Below, piece after piece: positions 1 to 6,093 of a DNA stretch of 6,599 bases. Both the position numbers and the translations under genes were made by a program. Position 1 is the stretch's first letter. Every line of letters begins with the position of its first letter. Source of the DNA: an uncultured Verrucomicrobiota bacterium (GTDB lineage: Bacteria > Verrucomicrobiota > Verrucomicrobiia > Chthoniobacterales > SZAS-18); NCBI GenBank assembly GCA_937873255.1, contig CALMVM010000062.1, positions 392-6,990 of the forward strand, written 5' to 3'. The notes beneath the pieces were generated by a model, which was not told the DNA's origin, searched no databases, and saw only the letters and a list, made by a program, of their open reading frames with translations.

Positions 1-1383
1 CTGCTGCTCGGCTCGGCGCTGGCGAGCATCGCTTCCTTCAAGACGTTCGCGCCGGGCTTCCTGGCGGGGGTTTCGTGGCTGACGTTCGGCCGGGTGCATC
101 CGGCGGCGACGAACGCCATGCTCTACGGGTGGCAGTTCCCGCTGGGCATCGGCCTCGGGTTGTGGCTGCTGGCGCGGTTGGGCCGGGTGCCGTTGCGGCA
201 CGGCGGCATCCTGACAGCGGCGTGGGCGTTGTGGAACCTCGGCGTGACCCTCGGCATCGCGGCGATCCTCTACGGGCACGGCACGTCGTACGAAGGGCTG
301 GAATTCCCGCGCTACGTGTCGCCGATTTTGTTCACGGCGTTCGTGTTCATCTCCATTTGGGCGGTGCTGATGTTCCGCGAACGGCACGACAAGTCAGCTT
401 ACATTTCGCAGTACTACGCGTTGGTGGCGTTCCTGTGGTTCCCGTGGATTTACGGCACGGCAAACCTCGTCGTGTTCTTCCTGAACACGCAGGCGGCGGT
501 GCAGGCCATCGTCGCGGCCTGGTACACGCACAACGTCGTGATGACCTTCCTCGTGCCGCTGGCCCTGGCGGGCGCGTACTACATCGTGCCCAAGGGCACA
601 GGCGAGCCGATTCACCGCTATCGTTGGGCGAAGGTGGGTTTCTGGACATGGCTGTTTTTCGCGGGCTGGAGCGGCGGCTACAGCCTGATCGGCGGTCCGG
701 TGCCGGCGTGGATTCTCAGTGTTTCCATCGCGGCGACGGTGCTCTCGCTGGTGCCGGCGGTTGCCATCTGGACAAATTTGCACGGCTCGGCCCGGCAGCG
801 GCCGGCGGCGGTGCGCCACAGCCCGAGCTTCCGTTTCGTGGCGGCGGCGAACGTGTGCTTCCTCGCGTCGATCCTCTTCATGGCATTCACGGCGTTTCGC
901 AGCGTGAACGAGATTTCCCATTTCACGCTGCTGACGGCGGCCGGCGCGCAGTTGATGACCTACGGATTCGTCGGGTTCGTGTTCTTCGGCGCGACGTATT
1001 ACATCGTGCCGCGCATCGTGGGCACGGAGTGGGAATCGCCGACCTTGATCCGCGTGCATTTCTGGTTGGCGGTGATCGGGCTGGGGCTGGCGGTCGTGTC
1101 GCTCGGCATCGGCGGGCTGGTGCAAGGCTTCGGGTTGGATGACCCGAAGGAGCCGGCCATCGCGATCCTGAGTTTCGTCAAGCCGTTCCTCGTCGCCCAA
1201 TGGGTCGCGGTGGTGACGATGACCATCGGCCACGTCTGCCTGGCGGGGTCGCTCCTCCTGCTGGCGCTGCGCTCGCTGTGGACGAACCCGGCTGTTCATA
1301 ACGCCCTCGCCCTGCTGCCCCGGCCGTCGGTGAAACCGTCTTCGCCCGCCGCCGCGCCCGCCGTGGCCGCTTCCGTCCCATGA
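1..1383 (+). CDS. CcoN-like protein (cbb3 oxidase subunit I homologue) lacking haem/copper ligands, 5' partial
   Basis: The frame is open from the first base and ends at TGA 1381-1383, giving 460 residues; the true start lies upstream, and GTG 94 is only an internal Val. Residues are counted from the first codon of the window. The protein is polytopic and follows CcoN landmarks: SWLTFGRVHPAATNA (25-39) for the family LxFGRLRPLHTNA, WYTHN (174-178), SVNEISHFT (301-309) and YYIVPR (333-338). The metal sites are gone. The low-spin haem b His is Ala36, the CuB His pair is Tyr227-Ser228, the HVH haem ligands are Gly315-Ala316-Gln317, and the active-site Tyr aligns with Ala221. Only His177 remains. 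The frame is intact with normal codon use, so this is a maintained protein and not a pseudogene. The C-terminus is Ala/Pro-rich (441-460). It overlaps the next gene by ATGA. I infer a structural or electron-transfer partner role, not O2 reduction. Family membership is secure; function is unknown. Confidence 0.88.
   Translation: MLLGSALASIASFKTFAPGFLAGVSWLTFGRVHPAATNAMLYGWQFPLGIGLGLWLLARLGRVPLRHGGILTAAWALWNLGVTLGIAAILYGHGTSYEGLEFPRYVSPILFTAFVFISIWAVLMFRERHDKSAYISQYYALVAFLWFPWIYGTANLVVFFLNTQAAVQAIVAAWYTHNVVMTFLVPLALAGAYYIVPKGTGEPIHRYRWAKVGFWTWLFFAGWSGGYSLIGGPVPAWILSVSIAATVLSLVPAVAIWTNLHGSARQRPAAVRHSPSFRFVAAANVCFLASILFMAFTAFRSVNEISHFTLLTAAGAQLMTYGFVGFVFFGATYYIVPRIVGTEWESPTLIRVHFWLAVIGLGLAVVSLGIGGLVQGFGLDDPKEPAIAILSFVKPFLVAQWVAVVTMTIGHVCLAGSLLLLALRSLWTNPAVHNALALLPRPSVKPSSPAAAPAVAASVP
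1380..1383 (+). other. ATGA stop/start overlap coupling the ccoN-like and ccoO-like genes
   Basis: The ATG of the downstream gene shares bases with the TGA of the upstream gene. No purine-rich Shine-Dalgarno sequence is visible just before it (the bases are cttccgtccc), so translation of the CcoO homologue probably depends on ribosomes terminating on the upstream gene. This suggests linked, near-stoichiometric expression. Confidence 0.8.
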
Positions 1384-2012
1384 AGAGATCGACCTCCATT
1401 TACCTCGCCCTGCTGGCGCTGTTCCTGACCTCGTGGGTCGGGCTGGTGCTGATCCCCTACGTGCAGGCGGGCCGCCTGTCGCCCGACGTCGACCCGGACA
1501 CCAAGGACCAGTCGCCGACCGCCTACAGCGGCCTCGCCGAACAGGGCCGGCAGGTGTACGCCGCCAACGGCTGCGTGTATTGCCACAGCCAGCAGGTGCG
1601 TTCGCGCGCGGGCGGGTCGGACATCGACCGTGGCGACGGCGCGCGGCGGACGGTGGCGCGCGACTACGTGCGCGACCGTGCGGCATATCTGGGCAATTCG
1701 CGGATGGGGCCGGACTTGGCGAACGTCGGCGTGCGCCATGACAAGGCGGACTGGTACTACGAGCACGAATATTCGCCGCAGTCCGTGTCGGACGGCTCGA
1801 ACTGCCCGCCGATGCGGTTCCTTTTCGAGAAACGCAAGGTCGTCGGCCAGCCCTCGGTCGAGGCGGTCCACGTCACCGGCGACGACATGCCCAAGCCGGG
1901 CGAGGAAGTCGTGCCGCGCCACGACGCCAAGGCGCTCGTCGCCTACCTGCTTTCGCTCAAGCGCAGTTCCTACAAATTGCCCGAAGCCCCGGAGGAGGCG
2001 GCACCGGAATAG
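1380..2012 (+). CDS. CcoO-like membrane-anchored monohaem cytochrome c (cbb3 subunit II family)
   Basis: 210 residues. One N-terminal membrane helix (about 7-27) is followed by a periplasmic cytochrome c domain. The haem c site is CVYCH (65-69) in the family context GRxxYxxxGCxxCHSQQVR. GPDLANVG (110-117) and a C-terminal ALVAYLLSLK helix (184-193) also match CcoO. In standard CcoO the sixth haem ligand is a Met in a S-x-M-P-x-Y type motif. Here the matching segment is SNCPPMRFLF (140-149), with Cys142 in the Met place and a Met three residues later. Met109 just before GPDL is another possible ligand. It would sit with the CcoN-like subunit and carry electrons on the periplasmic side. The start at the ATGA overlap is favoured because it leads directly into the anchor helix. 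Family call is firm; the axial ligand is uncertain. Confidence 0.88.
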   Translation: MKRSTSIYLALLALFLTSWVGLVLIPYVQAGRLSPDVDPDTKDQSPTAYSGLAEQGRQVYAANGCVYCHSQQVRSRAGGSDIDRGDGARRTVARDYVRDRAAYLGNSRMGPDLANVGVRHDKADWYYEHEYSPQSVSDGSNCPPMRFLFEKRKVVGQPSVEAVHVTGDDMPKPGEEVVPRHDAKALVAYLLSLKRSSYKLPEAPEEAAPE

Positions 2013-2037
2013 AGGCGAAACTGTCTGACATTGAGAT

Positions 2038-2139
2038 ATGAACTCCGCGTCTCCTGCCCCCGCTTTGTTCGTAGCGTTGTTCGTCTGGCCGATTGCCTGC
2101 CTCCTTTTGCCTGTCGCCGTCCGCGTTTTGACTTTCTGA
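2038..2139 (+). CDS. Putative 33-residue single-helix membrane protein, CcoQ-like by position
   Basis: This short frame (ATG 2038, TGA 2137-2139) fills most of the 130-bp gap between the ccoO-like and cytochrome c genes and ends 3 bp before the next ATG. An in-frame TGA at 2032-2034 fixes the only possible ATG start. The product is a short polar start (MNSASPAPA) followed by a hydrophobic run of about 20 residues, LFVALFVWPIACLLLPVAV, then RVLTF. In cbb3 operons this slot holds ccoQ, a small one-helix assembly or stability subunit, but the product here is shorter than usual CcoQ and I see no sequence signature linking them. The Shine-Dalgarno is weak (GAGG at 2012-2015 is too far away). Third-position G/C bias is present but lower than in the neighbours. 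It may be a real small subunit or a chance frame. Confidence 0.45.
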   Translation: MNSASPAPALFVALFVWPIACLLLPVAVRVLTF

Positions 2140-2142
2140 CCG

Positions 2143-3093
2143 ATGAAGCCCGATGACCATTTGACCAACGACGACGCCATCGCGCCGCCGGACGCCTTCG
2201 AGTCCCCGCGCGAGGAACACATCGTCAAGACCAATCCGCTCGCCACCAACGAGGAGGATTACAGCATGTTCAACGAGGCCCGCACGCCGGGGTCGAGTTT
2301 CGGCGTGCACGAGGCGCACCACGGGCCGGAAACCGAACCAGAATTGCCGAAGACGCTCGGCTCGTCGGTGGCCGCCGACCGCTTCCGGCCGGTGCCGGTG
2401 TGGGTGATCGCCGGGAGCGCGCTGCTCCTGTTATGGGCGGGGATTTACCTCGGGTCGTACAGCGGCGGTTTCCAAGGAGACGTGTTCAACGAGGAGGCCA
2501 ATTACAAGCCGAGCGGCCCGACGGGTCCGGTCGATCCGATCGTCGCCAGCAAGAAACGCGGGCACGGTGTTTTCCTGGCGAACTGCGCCCAGTGTCACCA
2601 GGCCGACGGCAACGGTCAGGCCGGACAGTTCCCGCCGCTGGTCGGTTCCGAATGGGTGGTCGGCGATGCGCCGAAACGTCTGCCGCTCATCCTGCTCCAT
2701 GGCATCCAGGGGACGATCCACGTCAAGGGGGCGGTTTACAACAACCAGATGCCGGCGTGGAACACGCTTTCGGACAAGCAGATTTCCGACGTGCTGACCT
2801 ACATCCGTGGCGAACTCGGCGGCAACAGTGCCGGACCGATCACGGAGGCGACCATCAAGGACGCCCGCGACAAAACCAAGGCGCACGACAATTCCTACAC
2901 CGAGCCCGAACTCCAGGCCGTTCCGCCCGGGCCCATCGAGGGTGATGCCGCTGCCGCTCCGGCGGGCGCGCTCCCTGGAAATCCCTCGATCCCAAACGGC
3001 GCGAACCCGCAGCAATCCGCCCCCGGCGCCGCCAAACCGCAGGCCGCTCCGGCCGGTCAGGGACCGGCCCCGGCACCGACGCCGGGAGCTTGA
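2143..3093 (+). CDS. Membrane-anchored monohaem cytochrome c (CcoP position)
   Basis: 316 residues. A polar, acidic, probably disordered N-terminal segment (1-80) precedes one membrane helix (about 84-104). Next come a periplasmic cytochrome c domain with CAQCH (148-152), a likely axial Met203 in NNQMPAW, and the closing helix ISDVLTYIR (214-222). The tail (about 256-316) is Ala/Pro/Gly-rich low complexity. It occupies the ccoP place but has one haem and one helix, whereas CcoP normally has two haems. It likely shuttles electrons between the CcoO-like subunit or a quinol:cytochrome c reductase and CuA of CoxB, which lacks its own fused cytochrome c domain. The start at 2143 is 3 bp after the small ORF and its first 41 codons have strong G/C third positions, so they look coding. 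ATG 2266, preceded by GAGGAGG at 2251-2257 with 8-nt spacing, is an alternative start giving 275 residues. Confidence 0.85.
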   Translation: MKPDDHLTNDDAIAPPDAFESPREEHIVKTNPLATNEEDYSMFNEARTPGSSFGVHEAHHGPETEPELPKTLGSSVAADRFRPVPVWVIAGSALLLLWAGIYLGSYSGGFQGDVFNEEANYKPSGPTGPVDPIVASKKRGHGVFLANCAQCHQADGNGQAGQFPPLVGSEWVVGDAPKRLPLILLHGIQGTIHVKGAVYNNQMPAWNTLSDKQISDVLTYIRGELGGNSAGPITEATIKDARDKTKAHDNSYTEPELQAVPPGPIEGDAAAAPAGALPGNPSIPNGANPQQSAPGAAKPQAAPAGQGPAPAPTPGA

Positions 3094-3118
3094 CAGAAAC
3101 CGCCTTTGCCCCTACTAT
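3090..3118 (+). promoter_or_regulatory. Predicted sigma70-type promoter for coxBA
   Basis: A perfect TTGACA -35 box (3090-3095) is followed by an optimal 17-bp spacer and TACTAT (3113-3118), which keeps the key TA---T positions of TATAAT. It overlaps the stop codon of the cytochrome c gene and lies in a short A/T-rich island within otherwise GC-rich DNA. The predicted transcription start is near 3125. A transcript from here would exclude the upstream in-frame starts of coxB (TTG 3090, ATG 3123) and leave a leader of about 50 nt before ATG 3177. This rests on sequence match only. Confidence 0.6.
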
Positions 3119-3132
3119 TAGAATGTCTAATA
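3116..3132 (+). promoter_or_regulatory. Perfect 7-3-7 inverted repeat, candidate operator over the coxB promoter
   Basis: TATTAGA-ATG-TCTAATA is a perfect 7-bp inverted repeat with a 3-bp centre. It covers the last three bases of the -10 box and the predicted transcription start, which is the classic place for a repressor dimer. The regulator is not encoded in the window. Winged-helix repressors such as the BlaI/MecI/CopY or Fur/PerR groups use A/T-rich dyads of comparable size, but I cannot assign one. A short RNA hairpin is less likely because much of the dyad lies upstream of the expected start. Confidence 0.5.
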
Positions 3133-3176
3133 TCGCTGCTCCGCGGCAGGTGTTTCAACCGGGGTTCCGATCCGTC

Positions 3177-4169
3177 ATGACCACGCCGCCGCCACGTTTT
3201 CTCGCCCGTTTTTGCCCGTCCCGCCGACTGTTTTCGTTGGCGCTGGCGTTTGTGGCGCTATTTGCCAGTCCGGCCGGGACCGCGCACGCGGAGTTGCGTG
3301 ATTACAACATGTGGTGGACGCCCAAGGCCGTCACCACGGGCGGACACGAGATCGACCTGCTCCTGATGGTCATTTTCTGGCTGACGCTTTTCGTGTTCAT
3401 CGTCACGCAGGTGACGTACATCATTTTCATCGTCAAATACCGTCAGCGCAAAGGCGTCAAGGCGGTGTACAGCCACGGCAACAACAAGCTGGAATTGATC
3501 TGGACGGCGACTCCGGCGGCGATCTTCATCATCCTGGCGCTGTGGAGTGACCGCGAATGGCTCCAGTTGCGCGGCAAAGCGCCGGACAATGCATTGAGCA
3601 TCGACATCGTGGCTTACCAGTTCGGGTTCCACGTCCGCAATCCGGGCAAGGACGACCACCTCGGCAATTACGACCAGCTCTGGATCGAAAAGGGCACGAA
3701 CGATTTCGGCGTCGACCTGAAGGACCCCACGAGCCGCGATGATTACGCGAGCGAGAACCAACTCACGCTGCCCGTCAACCGGCCAGTGAACATCATCCTG
3801 CGCTCGGAGGACGTGATCCACGCGTTCTACGTGCCGGAGTTCCGCATGTATCAGGATATCCTGCCGGGGCGCAAGATCGACTGGGTGTGGTTCACGCCCG
3901 AGAAGATCGGCCACTACGCGCTCGCCTGTAACCAGCTTTGCGGCAACGGCCACTACAACATGCAGGCCAAGATCGACGTGGTCAGCGAGGACGATTACAA
4001 GAAACTAGTCGCCGAAAAGAGCGCCAACGCCGAAAAGGCCCGCGCGGAGCAGGACAAGGCGCCGGCCGCCACGCCCGCTCCGGTCGCCGCTGTTGACGTG
4101 CCGGCCGCTTCGCCCTCGCCCTCGCCGAGCCCCACGGTCGCCCCGGTCGTGGCCGCGCTAGGTCGTTAG
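3177..4169 (+). CDS. coxB: Cytochrome c oxidase subunit II with CuA domain
   Basis: From ATG 3177 the product is 330 residues. It starts with an Arg-rich segment and a hydrophobic core ending in TAHA (35-38), a convincing signal peptide cleaved before ELRDY. Two membrane helices (about 59-86 and 105-123) hold it in the membrane, and a periplasmic cupredoxin domain follows. CuA ligands are complete: His215 in DVIHAFYVPEF, then CNQLCGNGHYNM with Cys251, Cys255, His259 and Met262. It accepts electrons from cytochrome c and passes them to haem a of CoxA. The Glu between the two cysteines, an Mg/Mn ligand in classic enzymes, is Gln253. The WxW electron-entry motif is QFGF (148-151). No fused cytochrome c domain is present, and the tail is Ala/Pro/Ser-rich (about 295-330). 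In-frame starts at TTG 3090 (overlapping the previous stop) and ATG 3123 exist. I prefer 3177 because of the signal peptide, GGGG at 3161-3164 and the predicted promoter. Confidence 0.93.
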   Translation: MTTPPPRFLARFCPSRRLFSLALAFVALFASPAGTAHAELRDYNMWWTPKAVTTGGHEIDLLLMVIFWLTLFVFIVTQVTYIIFIVKYRQRKGVKAVYSHGNNKLELIWTATPAAIFIILALWSDREWLQLRGKAPDNALSIDIVAYQFGFHVRNPGKDDHLGNYDQLWIEKGTNDFGVDLKDPTSRDDYASENQLTLPVNRPVNIILRSEDVIHAFYVPEFRMYQDILPGRKIDWVWFTPEKIGHYALACNQLCGNGHYNMQAKIDVVSEDDYKKLVAEKSANAEKARAEQDKAPAATPAPVAAVDVPAASPSPSPSPTVAPVVAALGR

Positions 4170-4211
4170 AGTGTTGTTCCAACCCTCCGTTTCGCCCAAT
4201 CCGAATCCATC

Positions 4212-6062
4212 ATGTCAGCTACGCCCGTTCTTTCCCCGCACGGGGATGACCACGCCCACCACGACGCGCACTACGCGCCCGGGTTCTTCGGTAAATACGT
4301 CTGGACGCACGATCACAAGATGATCGGTCTCCAGTACCTCTTTGCCAGCATGTTCTTCGGGGCCATCAGTGGCCTGTTGGCGATGGGGGTGCGCTGGCAA
4401 CTTGGTTTTCCGGGCAAGCCGTTCCCGATCATCGGCAAGTTCTTGCCGCACAACATCGTCGGACCCGACGGCGCGTTCCTGCCCGGCGGCTACAACATGC
4501 TCGTGACGATGCACGCGTCGATCATGGTGTTCTTCGTCATCATGCCGCTGCTGATCGGCGTGTTCGGCAATTTTCTGATCCCGCTCAAGATCGGGGCGGG
4601 AGACATGGCATTTCCTTTTTTCAACGAACTGTCCTTCTGGTTGTTCATGCTGTCGGGTGTGATCGTGGTCAGCGGCTTTTGGAGCGGCGAGGTCACGGGC
4701 GCGTGGCACCATTTGACCGGTAGCAGCCTTCCTCCCGACACGGGCGGCGCGGCGGCGGGCGGCTGGACGAGCTACGCGCCGTTGAGCAGCGATCCGGCAT
4801 ACAACACGACCCATTACGGACAATCCGCGTGGGCCATCGGGTTATTCGTCAACGGTCTGGCCTCCATCGCGGGTGCGTTCAATTACATCACGACCATCGT
4901 GAACATGCGCTGCCCGGGCATGACGATGTTCCGGTTGCCGCTGGCGGTGTGGTCGCTGTTCGTCACGGCGATCCTGCTTCTGCTTGCGGTGCCGGTCCTC
5001 TCGGCGGCGGCGGCGATGCTCTGGCTCGACCTGAACATGGGCACGACGTTCTTCAGCGGACGCAACGGCGCGGGCGGCGACCCGCTGTTGTACCAGCACC
5101 TGTTCTGGTTCTTCGGGCACCCGGAGGTTTACATCATGATCCTGCCCGCGATGGGTCTGGTGTCGGAGATCATGCCGGTGTTCACCCGCAAGCCGATTTT
5201 CGGTTATCGTGCGATGGCGTTTTCGATGATCGCCATCGGGTTCCTCGGCTTCATCGTGTGGGGCCACCACATGTTCGTGTCGGGCATGAACCTCGTCGCG
5301 TCGGCAGTGTTCTCGTTTTCGACGATGGTCATCGCGGTGCCTTCGGCCATCAAGACGTTCAACTGGATGGGCACGATCTGGAAGGGCTCGATCCGGTTCA
5401 CGGTGCCGATGTGTTTTTGCCTCGCGTTCGTGAGTATGTTCGTGATCGGCGGGCTGTCGGGCATCTTCATGGCCTCGACGCCGGTCGACTTGTTCATCCA
5501 CCACACGTATTTCATCGTGGCGCACTTCCATTACGTGCTGTTCGGCGGGAGTCTGTTCGCCTTGCAGGCGGCGGTTTATTTCTGGTTCCCGAAGATGTTC
5601 GGACGGATGATGAACGACAAACTCGGCTACTGGAATTTCTGGCTGATGTTCGTGTTCTTCAACCTGACGTTCTTCCCGATGCACACGATGGGTCTCGCGG
5701 GCATGATGCGCCGCATCGCCGATCCGACGCAGTACGAGCACCTGCGCAACTTGCAGCCTTTGCAGAAGTTCATCTCGGTGAGGGCCTTCGGCCTCGGGGC
5801 GTCGTTCCTGGTGTTCTGGTACAACTTCTTCTGGAGCATGAAGTACGGCGAGAAGGCGTCCAGCAACCCGTGGCGTTCGACCACGCTGGAATGGACGCTG
5901 CCCTCGCCGGTGACGCTCCACGGCAATTTCCCCGTCACCCCGCGCGTCTACCACGGCCCGTACGAGTACAGCATCCCGGGCATGGAGGACGATTACCTGC
6001 CGCAGAACGTGCCGATGCGCGACGTGAAGCGCACGGCTGGCGTGGAGATCCCCGCGCATTAA
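4212..6062 (+). CDS. coxA: Cytochrome c oxidase subunit I, A1-type haem-copper oxidase
   Basis: 616 residues with twelve expected membrane helices. It is the catalytic subunit reducing O2 to water while pumping protons. All ligands are present: haem a by His101 (TMHASIMVF) and His440, haem a3 by His438 (AHFHYVLFGG), and CuB by His303, His352 and His353. Tyr307 in GHPEVY is the cross-linked tyrosine. Glu305, Asp131, Asn120 and Asn138 form the D-channel, and Ser308-region residues with Ser378 and Lys381 (VPSAIK) the K-channel, so it is A1 type. The haem propionate arginines are Arg500-Arg501. The usual HDTYY is HHTYF (430-434), replacing an Mg/Mn-binding Asp by His. The N-terminus is His-rich (10-20). 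It lies 42 bp after coxB with no clear Shine-Dalgarno sequence or separate promoter seen, so it is probably co-transcribed with coxB. No subunit III domain is fused at the C-terminus. Confidence 0.97.
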   Translation: MSATPVLSPHGDDHAHHDAHYAPGFFGKYVWTHDHKMIGLQYLFASMFFGAISGLLAMGVRWQLGFPGKPFPIIGKFLPHNIVGPDGAFLPGGYNMLVTMHASIMVFFVIMPLLIGVFGNFLIPLKIGAGDMAFPFFNELSFWLFMLSGVIVVSGFWSGEVTGAWHHLTGSSLPPDTGGAAAGGWTSYAPLSSDPAYNTTHYGQSAWAIGLFVNGLASIAGAFNYITTIVNMRCPGMTMFRLPLAVWSLFVTAILLLLAVPVLSAAAAMLWLDLNMGTTFFSGRNGAGGDPLLYQHLFWFFGHPEVYIMILPAMGLVSEIMPVFTRKPIFGYRAMAFSMIAIGFLGFIVWGHHMFVSGMNLVASAVFSFSTMVIAVPSAIKTFNWMGTIWKGSIRFTVPMCFCLAFVSMFVIGGLSGIFMASTPVDLFIHHTYFIVAHFHYVLFGGSLFALQAAVYFWFPKMFGRMMNDKLGYWNFWLMFVFFNLTFFPMHTMGLAGMMRRIADPTQYEHLRNLQPLQKFISVRAFGLGASFLVFWYNFFWSMKYGEKASSNPWRSTTLEWTLPSPVTLHGNFPVTPRVYHGPYEYSIPGMEDDYLPQNVPMRDVKRTAGVEIPAH

Positions 6063-6076
6063 GCAGGCGTACGACG

Positions 6077-6083
6077 AAGGGGG
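6077..6083 (+). promoter_or_regulatory. Shine-Dalgarno sequence for ctaA
   Basis: AAGGGGG lies 10 nt before ATG 6094 and is the clearest ribosome binding site at a gene start in the window. It supports ATG 6094 as the ctaA start. Confidence 0.6.
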
Positions 6084-6093
6084 CGCTAGCCCG

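Noticed and set aside
75..1142. Long alternative + frame of 355 codons over the ccoN-like gene
   Set aside because: It gives an Arg/Gly/Ala-rich sequence with no domain, and the other frame carries clear CcoN motifs. It is a by-product of GC-rich third positions.
1..1383. Possibility that the ligand-less ccoN-like gene is a pseudogene
   Set aside because: No stop or frameshift in 460 codons, normal codon bias, motif context retained and ATGA coupling to the next gene all argue for a working protein.
394..1686. Long minus-strand frames, including this one and similar ones at 4842-6107 and 1296-2249
   Set aside because: All lie antisense to well-supported genes, are extremely rich in Arg, His and Pro, and show no recognisable domains.
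3136..3149. CTGC-N6-GCAG hairpin in the predicted coxB leader as a riboswitch or attenuator
   Set aside because: A 4-bp stem is expected by chance in GC-rich DNA, and no further conserved structure is seen.
4170..4211. Separate promoter or terminator between coxB and coxA
   Set aside because: The 42-bp gap has no -35/-10 pair, no stable inverted repeat and no T-run.
6081..6092. GGGC-GCTA-GCCC hairpin between coxA and ctaA as a terminator
   Set aside because: The stem is only 4 bp and no T-run follows; it overlaps the ctaA Shine-Dalgarno region and is too small to call.
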